DNA of 64,000 nt from Bacillota bacterium (GTDB taxonomy: Bacteria > Bacillota > Bacilli > Paenibacillales > NBRC-103111). The notes under the pieces were generated by a model, which was not told the DNA's origin, did no database searches, and saw only the letters and a program-made list of their open reading frames with translations. Every line of letters begins with the position of its first letter. The first letter of the stretch is position 1. Shown one piece after another: positions 15,965 to 26,200 of this stretch. The DNA lies in assembly GCA_023386955.1 (NCBI GenBank), contig JAEWIS010000049.1, positions 24,181 to 88,180 of the forward strand, written 5' to 3'. Made by a program: the position numbers and the translations under genes.

Positions 15965-18900
15965 TTATATTTTGAACCGGAACCACACCTTCGTCCATTC
16001 TCCTTCCACACTGGCTACGTTTAAGGTTTCCCCATAGTAGTACGTCAATCTCCGGTGGATGTTGGCCAGCCCTACTCCCCGCCGTTTGGAGGAGGTTTTC
16101 TCCTGGCTCCACAAACGCTCCAGCTGCTCGCGGCTCATACCGGCTCCGTTATCCCACACCTCCACCAATATTGCGTCCTCCTCCAGGGTGACGGTCAGCT
16201 TCACCGTTCCCCCCTCCACCTTCTTCATCACGCCATGGCGGATGGCATTCTCCACCAAGGGCTGGATGGTAAGCGGAAGAATTTTCTGTTTCATGGCTTC
16301 CTGGGGAATCTCGCAGAGGAAGGTCAGTCTGTCGTCAAATCTCACTTTTTCGATTTCCACGTAATCCGTGATTAACTGAAGCTCATCCTGCAGCACCCCG
16401 AAGCTGTCCGGCCGGGGTTCGAAGCTCCGCCGCAGATAGTTGCTCAGATGGGTGATCAGCTGCTCCGCCCGCAGCCAATCTGTCTGGCAGATGGCAATGA
16501 TCGAATTGAGGGCGTTAAACAGGAAGTGGGGTTTGATTTGGGATTGCAGGAAATCCAGCTCCGCCTTCATAACGGCGTTTACGGATTTTTTGAGCTGTAG
16601 CAGGGTGGAGGCCCTGGCCCGCACCTCCGAAGCATCGAAGGGCTTCACAATAAAATCATTGGCCCCTGCCTTAAAGCCTGTTGCAATATCACTGGGCGCA
16701 TGAAGCACCGTCAACAGCACAATGGGCAGCTCAAACAAGGAAAAACGCTTGCGGATTTCGCGGCAGACCTCCAGCCCGGACATTCTGGGCATCATCACAT
16801 CCAACAGAACCAGATCAATATCGGTACGGCTCCGCAGAATCTCCAGCGCCTCCATCCCATTGGTGGCCCACAGCACGGTGTAGGGTTCGTTGGCGAATAA
16901 GCGGGAGAGCACCTGCAGGTTGGAGGATTCATCATCCACTGCCAGAAGGGTAAAGCAGCCTGTTTCCTGGTGGGGCAAACCCACCGGACCTTCACCTGCG
17001 GCCAGGTAGCTTGTGTCATTGGCGGCTGCAGACTCCAAGACCGTATGGTCAAGAGGGCTGGCAACCGGCAGCGTAAAGGCAATACCCGTTCCCCGGTCGG
17101 GTTCGGACCAGTCGATATAAATCTCCCCGTCCATCAGATGGAGCAGCCTCCTGCATATGGAAAGACCAAGTCCCGTTCCCCCATACTCGTAAGGGGAATG
17201 GGCTTGCTCGAAGGGCTGGAATACCGTCTCCCATTGGGAGGGTGCAATCCCTACGCCGGTGTCCTCAACCAGGATAACTACCTGGTCCTCTTTCATCTCC
17301 GCCGAAATGACGATGGAGCCTGCCTGAGTGAATTTGGCCGCATTGCCCACCAAATTGTGGATCACCTGCTTCAGCCGGTTTTCATCGGCATATACGGGTG
17401 GCAGCCCCTCCGGAATCGCATTGACCAAGCGGATTTTCTTGCCGGCGATGACATTGCGGAACAGATCGAACACCAAAGAGACGGAAACACGAACATCTAC
17501 GGCGGAGGGATGAATGGTCAGCTCATTGCGCTTGATCTTTTCCATGTCCAGAATATCATGCACCAGGGAGGACAGCCTTCTGGAGGTATCCCGGATTAAG
17601 GAGAGATTCTGCCTGTGACTGGCATTCAATTCCTCCCCGGTTTCCAGCATATTTTGGGAGAGGTTGATGATACCGTGAAGCGGAGTCTGAAACTCATGGG
17701 AGGTCTGGAGCAAAAACTCGTCCTTCTGCCTGTCCGCCTGCCGCAGCTTGGCCGCCATATTCTCGATGGTATTGTAGGCCTCCGAGAAGCGGTAGGACAT
17801 AATGAAGGAGGATAAAAAGCAAAAGCTTAACATCGCATAATAGCCAAATTTAAAATCCAGCACCAGGCTGCTCAGGTACAGGGCAAAGTCGATTAGCCCG
17901 ACGAAGTAGCAGAGTAAGGCCAATATAAACAGCCCCAGGCTTTTCTTCGTAAACTCCCCGTATCTGCCCTTCCGGTACGCATGGAGTAATACCCCGAGAA
18001 TGATCAGGTACGCCCCAAGCTGAACAGTGCTGGCCACGATGTTAAAGTCGGAATACCATTGGAACGGGGCCACCAGGACAAATGCGATGTAGGCCCACAT
18101 GATAGAAGAGACGATGCCGGTAAACCGCCGGGAGATCAGGCCCTTGCACATATGCTTGATGAACATGACCATGGTGATGAAGGAAAAATATAAGGAAACC
18201 GCCTGGATTTTATAATACAGCTCGGTGGGCATATGAATGTGCTCCACAATCATCCGGTCGCCGTTGCTGGCGAAGGACCAGGCAATCACAATGCAGCTCA
18301 GCCCAAAATAGAGAAGCCCCTTCTCTTCTCTGCGGATGATGTATATGCCCAACTGATAGCAGCCCAGCATCAATAGGGATACGATCAAGGATAAATTGAG
18401 AATGCTGCTGTTGGTATTAAAGGTTTGGATCCCTTGGGCGCTTCCGAAATAAATCGGGTAGGGGATTCCCCCTTGGCTATTCTCGAAGTTGGCGGCATAA
18501 ATAAGAATTTCGGCCGTATCTCCCTGAACCGGGAAATACACATTATACGGTTTATTCTGATAGGCGTATTCGCTTTGAGATAGGGCCGGAGCACCGCTGC
18601 CCCCCACCTTTTGCCCGTTCACATAGATTTCGCTGGCCATCCGGATGTTGGAGACCCGGAGCCCGTACACAAGAGAGGAGGGTTTGACCTTAACCTGAAG
18701 ACGGTAAGTCGCCGCACCCTTGGAACGGAAATCCCCGTCCTTCTCCAATTGTCTCCAGAACCCCGGCACCTGCATCAATTCCGGTGCCGTCCCCTGCTCG
18801 ATTCCCGGCTCCAGCAGCTGATTCCAATAAAATTGCCACATTCCGTCCAACGGGACCACCTGATTGGCATGAAAATCCCACGCCGATAAATCCAGCATCC

Positions 18901-19015
18901 CGTTATGGGCCGGCTCCGGGGCGGTTCCCTTGTTATCTGTGGCTTCCAATAAGCTAAACAATAAAAGAAAACATCCCAGGCTGACTGCAATCAGCAGCAC
19001 CAGCATTTTTTTCAT
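15965..19015 (-). CDS. Hybrid sensor histidine kinase: 7TMR-DISM sensor, HisKA core, receiver, LytS-type core
   Basis: 1016 residues. A signal/anchor helix (5-25) precedes an extracytoplasmic jelly-roll sensor (about 40-195). Seven helices follow (about 205-410). A HisKA domain has phosphoacceptor His440 ('SHEFQTPLHG') and an ATPase domain with 'HNLVGNAAKF' and 'GGTGLGLSI'. A receiver domain (about 690-805) has the acidic pair 'VDDE', phosphoacceptor Asp739 ('LVLLDVMMP') and Lys791 ('IVKPFD'). A second kinase of the His_kinase/LytS class carries His830 ('QSQIKPHFLFNALNSI') and ATPase motifs 'LVENAIRHGV' and 'GVGLANIHRRL'. No response regulator gene lies alongside. Phosphate could pass from His440 to Asp739, with the receiver gating the second kinase. 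A TG-extended TATAAT lies at 19073-19081. Confidence 0.93.
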   Translation of the reverse strand: MKKMLVLLIAVSLGCFLLLFSLLEATDNKGTAPEPAHNGMLDLSAWDFHANQVVPLDGMWQFYWNQLLEPGIEQGTAPELMQVPGFWRQLEKDGDFRSKGAATYRLQVKVKPSSLVYGLRVSNIRMASEIYVNGQKVGGSGAPALSQSEYAYQNKPYNVYFPVQGDTAEILIYAANFENSQGGIPYPIYFGSAQGIQTFNTNSSILNLSLIVSLLMLGCYQLGIYIIRREEKGLLYFGLSCIVIAWSFASNGDRMIVEHIHMPTELYYKIQAVSLYFSFITMVMFIKHMCKGLISRRFTGIVSSIMWAYIAFVLVAPFQWYSDFNIVASTVQLGAYLIILGVLLHAYRKGRYGEFTKKSLGLFILALLCYFVGLIDFALYLSSLVLDFKFGYYAMLSFCFLSSFIMSYRFSEAYNTIENMAAKLRQADRQKDEFLLQTSHEFQTPLHGIINLSQNMLETGEELNASHRQNLSLIRDTSRRLSSLVHDILDMEKIKRNELTIHPSAVDVRVSVSLVFDLFRNVIAGKKIRLVNAIPEGLPPVYADENRLKQVIHNLVGNAAKFTQAGSIVISAEMKEDQVVILVEDTGVGIAPSQWETVFQPFEQAHSPYEYGGTGLGLSICRRLLHLMDGEIYIDWSEPDRGTGIAFTLPVASPLDHTVLESAAANDTSYLAAGEGPVGLPHQETGCFTLLAVDDESSNLQVLSRLFANEPYTVLWATNGMEALEILRSRTDIDLVLLDVMMPRMSGLEVCREIRKRFSLFELPIVLLTVLHAPSDIATGFKAGANDFIVKPFDASEVRARASTLLQLKKSVNAVMKAELDFLQSQIKPHFLFNALNSIIAICQTDWLRAEQLITHLSNYLRRSFEPRPDSFGVLQDELQLITDYVEIEKVRFDDRLTFLCEIPQEAMKQKILPLTIQPLVENAIRHGVMKKVEGGTVKLTVTLEEDAILVEVWDNGAGMSREQLERLWSQEKTSSKRRGVGLANIHRRLTYYYGETLNVASVEGEWTKVWFRFKI

Positions 19016-19072
19016 CAGGCAATCTACTCCGTTTCATACCCATGGAAAGACGCAGGCTCCGCCTTTTTTCTC

Positions 19073-19081
19073 ATTATAACA
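19073..19081 (-). promoter_or_regulatory. Extended -10 promoter for the hybrid kinase gene
   Basis: On the minus strand TGTTATAAT gives a perfect TATAAT with an upstream TG, about 58 bases before the start codon. I see no good -35 element. Confidence 0.4.
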
Positions 19082-19134
19082 GGTTATTGCAGATCCGCCG
19101 CATGATAAAAAACACAGTCCAACGCATGAAAAAA

Positions 19135-19153
19135 GACGCCGGAGGCCGGCGTC
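19135..19153 (-). terminator. Terminator of the rlmA gene
   Basis: GACGCCGG (19135-19142) pairs with CCGGCGTC (19146-19153) around a 3-base loop; on the minus strand it is followed by six T. It begins just past the rlmA stop codon. Confidence 0.85.
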
Positions 19154-19154
19154 C

Positions 19155-20006
19155 TTATTCCTTCCCGTATACGGTCACGATAAATTCCAGCGGTGTCCGA
19201 AGCTCACTCTTTTCCATGAGTTTCTCCAGCATGGCAGGTTCGGTGCGCCAATAGTAGGGCGTCATCATCACCAGATTACGGATGGCGGACGGCTCTGTCA
19301 GAACCAGTTCACTCTGAATGCGCTGCTTCTCAAGGACGGTAAACGACGGATAAGGGTGCTCCGCTTCATCGTTCAAATAAGGCTTCGGATACAGCAGCTC
19401 CTTCAACCCATAGAGGTGATGCTTCCCGGGAGTTACCGTTACCAGCTTCCCCCCGTAGCGGAGCACTCTCTTGAATTCACTGTCGCTATGGGGCGCAAAA
19501 ATCTGAAATACACCATCCACCGATTCCGTGCGGACGGGGAGCTTCTTGGAACTGGCGACGGCATAATGAATGCCTGTGCCGTTCCCGGCTGCCATAGCGA
19601 TGGCGTCCTTGGAGATATCCGTTCCGTATAGACTGGCTTCTATACCAGCCTTACGAAGATGCGCATTCATACTTTCCAGATAATATCCTTCGCCGCAGCC
19701 CGCATCGAGAAGGGTGAGTGGATCCGCCCCTCTGCCCGCCACTTCCTCTGCCAGCCCGGCAGCCTGCATGGACAGCGCATCCGACAGTTTATTGAAATAA
19801 CCCGCCTCAAGAATGCTCCGCCTGGCCCCAAGCATCAATTTACTGTCACCGGGCTCCTTGCTTTTCCGCTGGTTAACCAATAACAAATTCAGATATCCCT
19901 TGGCCGACAGGTCATAGGTATGCCGGTTTAAGCACCGGTAGCTCCGGTCTGCCTGCTCCAGCTCCTCGCCGCATACCGGGCAAGCCCATATATGAAGCCT
20001 CTCCAT
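19155..20006 (-). CDS. rlmA: 23S rRNA (guanine-N1)-methyltransferase RlmA family
   Basis: 283 residues. The N-terminal zinc site is visible as 'CPVC' (Cys9, Cys12) with 'YRCLNRH' (Cys25 and His29), followed by 'YDLSAKGYLNLL', which is diagnostic for RlmA. The class I methyltransferase fold has the SAM-binding motif 'LLDAGCGEGYYLE', then 'YGTDISKDAI' and the catalytic-region motif 'FQIFAPHSDSEFKRVL'. RlmA enzymes methylate G745 or G748 of 23S rRNA at the exit tunnel; the Gram-positive RlmA(II)/TlrB type targets G748 and can contribute to tylosin-type macrolide resistance. Which base is modified here cannot be read from sequence. It appears to be a single-gene unit ended by a strong terminator. 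Confidence 0.9.
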   Translation of the reverse strand: MERLHIWACPVCGEELEQADRSYRCLNRHTYDLSAKGYLNLLLVNQRKSKEPGDSKLMLGARRSILEAGYFNKLSDALSMQAAGLAEEVAGRGADPLTLLDAGCGEGYYLESMNAHLRKAGIEASLYGTDISKDAIAMAAGNGTGIHYAVASSKKLPVRTESVDGVFQIFAPHSDSEFKRVLRYGGKLVTVTPGKHHLYGLKELLYPKPYLNDEAEHPYPSFTVLEKQRIQSELVLTEPSAIRNLVMMTPYYWRTEPAMLEKLMEKSELRTPLEFIVTVYGKE

Positions 20007-20148
20007 AACAGACTCCCCCCATTATTTGCATATATCGCTCCATTTTAGCACAAGCGCTTCATTATTCAATCCCGGCACCATATGCCTGTTTTCCAGACTT
20101 CCCCCGCCATGCACCGGCATGTTTAGAAAATGTTTATAGGCCTCCACG

Positions 20149-20154
20149 TATAAT
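20149..20154 (+). promoter_or_regulatory. Candidate -10 element for the giant SLH gene
   Basis: A perfect TATAAT lies 66 bases before the GTG start. No convincing -35 was found, so a different sigma factor or activator is possible. Confidence 0.3.
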
Positions 20155-20219
20155 GTCTATATTCGGTTAAGTTTGTCGAATTTTACCTAACATGCTCGAA
20201 TGAGAGGAGAGTTCTTTTT

Positions 20220-23200
20220 GTGAAATATTCTTTATGGAAGAAGCTTCTGGTTTACACCCTTTTATGTGCCTTATTGGTTCCTAATATCCTGATCCGTCAG
20301 GCTTCTGCCGGGGAGAACGATTATTTGGATGTGGTTTCGACGGCGGGTGAAAATATCGACGGCCGCTTCAACAGTGTGGTGTATGCCAACGGAAAGTATA
20401 CGGCTGTAGGTGAAGAGGGACGCATCATTCGATCTGTGGATGGATTGAGCTGGGTGAGAGTGACAACGGAGGCGACGAACGCAACGACGAAATGGAAGAG
20501 CCTCATTTATGCCTTAGGGGTTTATGTTGCGGTAGGAGAAGACAGTGCAACGGGAAGGGCAGCGTTGATGACTTCGCCCGACGGGGAAAGCTGGACCAAT
20601 CGGTCCACTGTTATAAACGCCAGCAGACTGGAAAAGGTAAAATATTTGAACGGCAGTTTCTATGCTGTAGGGGGACGAAGCTTTACAGACCTCCGCATAC
20701 AGGATACGGGAGTCATTTATAAATCTGATACGGGAGTTAACTGGACTGTATGGGACACGGTGCCGCGTATCGTACCGTTAGAAACCCCTTCGTCAACCGA
20801 ATTCACTTTAACGGATTTTGGTCTAGCGAACAGTTATTATGTCGTAACGGGAAATCAGCTCGGCGGATACTCCTATACCCTGTTCCCGGGAATCGGGTGG
20901 ACGAATGTATTCATCGGCAACAAACCTCTGGGGGCAATTTCCCACTATAACGGCAAGACGCATATTGCCGAAAAAGGGGGAATCGGATATTCGGGCAGTA
21001 CCCTGGTCTCCCTCAGCGCTGATCCAGACTACAATGGAATGCATGACCTGCTGAAGGTGGGAACAACCTTTTACCGTTTCGGCAAAGAAGGCCGGATGTA
21101 TTCATCCACGGATGACGGCGTTAACTGGAATCAGCAGCTTCCGGTTACCAATGCAACGATTTTGTCAATGGCTACCAATGGTATCGGTATGGTGCTTATT
21201 ACCTCCACCGACCATAGCTTAATTGTTTCCTCCGACAGAATCCATTGGTTGAAGCTTCAGTCCAGTTTACAGTCTATGGCCTTCAACGGGTACGGATGGG
21301 TTGTGGTAGGCACCTCAAAATCCATAAATGAAGGAGAAAAGCCGGACGGCACCATATTGACTTCCTTCAACGGTTGGGATCAATTGAGACCGGCAGTAAA
21401 CGTATTGCCTAATGTGTCGTTTTCCAAAGTTGCATTTGGAAACAATGTGTTTGTCGCAATGGGCAATAAAATTGGAGTGTCCAACTATGGAGACAACTGG
21501 ACACTGTTCGAATTTCCTACAGGCGTTAGTGGACATGTAACCGGGTTAACCTTTGGCAATGGCAGATTTGTGGCTGTCACGGATCAAAATGAAATTCTGG
21601 CTTCTCCGGACGGACGAAGTTGGTCAGTGGATACCGGCCCGATTGCCGGGGGATTGACCAATATAAAGTATATGAATGGTAGATATATCGCTCTGGGAAA
21701 CAACGCCGCATTCATATCCGATTATTATGGATTGAACTGGGTCAAGCTGGCTTCGCTGAATACCTATCTCGATGAAGGTTACTCGATAAAAGATATCACG
21801 TACGCGGACGGCTCCTACGCAGCACTTGCTTATGCTGAGCCTTTTGGTACCGTGATTTTGAAAAGCAGCGGGGAGTTAAGCGCTGATTCCATTTGGATGA
21901 TGCATCCGGTTCCGTATGGTTCTGTTGAATTAAACTCCATTGCTTATGGAAACGGTTATTATGTCATCTCTGGAGCGAAGCTGGGCAGCAGAAAAGAGCC
22001 CATTATTTATTCCTCTCCTGATTTGAATGTTTGGACACCGTACTCTGAATATGCTCTGGGTCTGAAGGGAGGCGGCTTACATTCTGTTTCTTTCCAGGAT
22101 GGAAAATTCTATGCGGTCGGAGAAAACAGCGCAAGGGTTGTATTACGCAAATTGAGCAATCCGAGCCTGGCGAGTGTGCTTGGACAAACAGACAACGCCC
22201 CGGGAGGCGGGGACGGATTGACGCCTGGAACAGCTATTCACTGGACACTCTTCGTGCCTAATGAAACTGCATCTCTTGGTTTGGAGGATATTGTCCAATC
22301 CGATTACAGCCATTGGTTTCAATTGTATTCGTTGTTCGACTATGAGTCCGGCGAAATAACCGGCAGCTCCACACTTGAATTGATACCCGGTGGAATGACA
22401 ACCGCCCACATCAAGGTCAGTGCCCCAGACGGTGCGATGAAATATTACGCCGTCTCCATAAACCGGGCTGAGGGAGCTCCCGACATTGCCCACCTGGATC
22501 ATAACGGTACAGTCACCCACTATTCGTCCATTCAAGCAGCCATTAATGCAGCTGTAGACGGCGATACGGTTACTGTCGACGCCGGCAGATTCCGTGAGCA
22601 GCTCACCATTACGCATAATATTACGCTGAAAGGCGCGGGCATGGATGCAACCGTCATTGAAGCGCCGGATTCTACCGCCCTCGTCCCAAGCAATTGGCAA
22701 AACTTGAAGAGCCAATTGGTTTATGCGGTAGTGAATGCCCGAACAAACTCCAGCGGAGAAGTCGTCATTAAGGATCTTACCGTAGATGGCCGGAAAATGG
22801 GGTATATTGCCGCATATAACGGGGATGAAAGTATATACACCTACACCGGAATCGCAGTAAGGGACAGCTCCGCCGTCATTGACCGGGTTAAGGTCATGGA
22901 TATCCGGGATACTTATTCTGACTATCCATACAGTGTTGTGCCTCTGCCGGGGGATTACTTTCCCCAGGATCAGCCTTCGGGTGCGAATCACAACGACAGC
23001 ATCCTGCTGGAAGGTGCCGCTGGAACAGGCCCACATCGAGTAACGGTCTCCAACTCCAGCATTGAGCGGTTTCACAAAACCGGTATTTTGGCCTGGGGCC
23101 CAACTTTGGACGTCAATATTCACGATAACGACATTCAAGGCCACGGCAACACTCTGTACAGTACAGGCAACGGGATCCAGATCGCTTCCACAGATAAAAC

Positions 23201-26200
23201 CTCCCAAGGCGGAGGGGACCGCAGAGGAACCACGGGGATTGTCCAAAATAACCATATCCATAATATCGGCCTGGTTATTCCGGAGCCGGGACAACCGGGA
23301 GGCTATTTGAATTTAGGGCTATACGGCCCCACCGGTATTCTGTTAAATATGGCTGGAGACAACTTTATCGTTGAGGGCAACACCATAACAGGACCATCTG
23401 TTTATCCTTGGCACCTCAGCACAACCTCCTCCGACGGAGGATACTCCAACGACGGAATCGGTGTAAGCTTCAGCAGAAACGCGACTATTCACGATAATGT
23501 GGTTACAGGCTTCAGTACAGGGATTTTGGAGGGCGGAACACTGCCGGGTTCTGCAATGAATTTGGACAACAATACGCTAAGCTCCAATCTGATCAATATC
23601 TGGACGTTGTCAGGCGACGATGTAATCGATCTTGGGCCGAATGCGGGGACAATCGCATATAACCAAACCGGCAACGGAGTGGATACGATCTACGGCTTTG
23701 GTGACGGAGACAAAATTCTGGTCGTTGGTTTTGTGGAAGGTTCGATAGATGGGGTTATCGGATCTCCGCAGCTCGCGCAGTATGTCACCGACACAAACGG
23801 TAATCAAGTCATTAACCGGTATTTGGACGGACGGTTTGTGGTGGATTTCACCAACGGAACAGTCACAACAGGTGACGGCACCTTAGTTGATGCTCATTCC
23901 GTAGAGATTGCCGTTACAGACAATGTGACGACACTTTATATTGATACTGAGGGTGATGCGGATGCTCCGGAGCTTGTGATTAAGCTCGCCGGAACCTATG
24001 CCCCCGGGAATTTTGAACTGTACGGCAGCTCTATCCGTTACGTTTCGAGCAGTGTCATTGACGTTACAAGCTTGAGCTTTGACAAGAATGTCTTCGATAC
24101 CTCCATTGGACATTACAGAGATGCTGTGGTGAATCTGACGCTAAACAACCATCAATTGATGGATGTGCTTCTGAATGGAACAAGCATCGGCAGCGGGAAT
24201 TACTTGGTCACCGGGTCAAGCCAAGTGACCCTCAGGAAGGAGTATTTAGCTACACTGGATACTGGCCCTCATGTATTCACACTGGATATGAGCGGAGGGG
24301 CTGATCCCACGCTGACCGTGACCGTCAGTGATACATCCCCAACCCAGGAAGAAACACCGATGGCTGCTATCGACTTTGCCAATGAGAAATTAACCAATCT
24401 TGTGCCCGATGCCCAATACAAGATCAATGACACCGGTCTTGTTACGGCCAACGATGCAGGAGCTGCCGCTATCCTGGATAGCTGGCTGGACACAACCGTG
24501 TCCATTGTGAAGGCAGGCAACGGCACCACCAAAACCGACAGTGCACCGCAGCTACTTCCGATTCCTGGACGCCATGCGGCCCCGGCTAACATCGGCAAAA
24601 CAGATGAAACCTATCCGGGTGCATACAATGGCACCATCACCAACGTGAACGACACCATGGAATACAAGAATAGCTCGGGAGATGTATGGTCAAACGCCGG
24701 CAATGGCGTATCCTTACTTACTTCCGGCACGTATTATGTGCGCTACAAGGCCACAGCTGCCCAATTTGTCTCATATGGCGCAGTAGTGACCATTGGCTCC
24801 ATGAGCCCGGAAGAAACACCGGTGGCTGCTATCGACTTTGCCAACGAGAAATTAACCGGTCTTGTGGCCAATGCCCAATACAAGATCAATGACACCGGTC
24901 TTGTTACGGCCAACGATGCGGGAAATGCCGATATCCTGGACAGCTGGCTGGACACAACCGTGTCCATTGTGAAGGCAGGCAACGGCACCACCAAAACCGA
25001 CAGTGCACCGCAGCTGCTTCCGATTCCTGGACGTCCTGCGGCCCCGGCTAACATCGGCAAAACAGATGAAACCTATCCGGGTGCATATAATGGCACCATC
25101 ACTAACGTGAACGACACCATGGAATATAAGAACAGCTCGGGAGATCTATGGTCAAACGCCGGTAATGGCGTATCCTTCCTTACTTCCGGCACGTATTATG
25201 TACGCTACAAGGCCACAGCTGCCCAATTTGTCTCATATGGCGCAGTAGTGACCATTGGCTCTACGGCTTCGAGTCCGGAAGAAACACCGGTGGCTGCTAT
25301 CGACTTTGCCAACGAGAAATTAACCGGTCTTGTGGCCAATGCCCAATACAAAATCAATGACACCGGTCTTGTTACGACCAACGATTCGGGAATTGCGGAT
25401 ATCCTGGACAGCTGGCTGGGGACAACCGTGTCCATCGTGAAGGCAGGCAACGGCACCACCAAAACCGACAGTGCACCGCAGCTGCTTCCGATTCCTGGAC
25501 GCCCCGCGGCTCCCGCAGACATCGGTAAAACAGATGAAACCTACAACGGTGCACATAACGGGACCATCACCAATGTGAACGGTACGATGGAGTACAAGAA
25601 AGGCCCAGCTGGCGCTTGGACAGATACAGGCGGCACTTCGGTAACAGGGCTTGCTCCAGATACCTACTATGTGCGCTACAAGGCTACATCTGCCCAATTT
25701 GTGTCGGACCCGGCAACGCTCACCATACTTGCATCCGGGAAGACGCAGGAGTATATGCCCTCGGCCATCATCAGTTTTGTGGACGAACACTTAATCGGAC
25801 TTCTGCCCAACTCGGCATACAAGATTAACGGCACTACGGTAACAGCCGATACGTATGGTCATATCGCTGTCAGCGGCAGCTGGATCGGAGAAACACTGTC
25901 TGTCGTGAAGACAGGTAATGACACAACCACCATAGACAGTGCAGCTCAATCCCTCATGCTTCCGGGCCGTCCGGCAGTTCCTGCCAATGTCGGCAAAACA
26001 GATGAATCCTTCCCGGCCGCACATGATGGAACCATCACCAATGTCACCACCTCTATGGAGTACAAAAGAGGCCTGGATGGCACATGGATGGCTATTGGCA
26101 GCACTACAATAACGGGCCTCGCCCCGGATATTTACTACGTGCGGATTAAAGCCACGTTTGAAGCATTTGCATCAGAAGCAACATCCGTTACGGTTGGCTC

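Noticed and set aside
22143..23294. 383-codon open frame on the minus strand
   Set aside because: It is antisense to the beta-helix region of the giant SLH gene, has no ribosome site and its translation has no protein-like features; the plus frame is clearly real.
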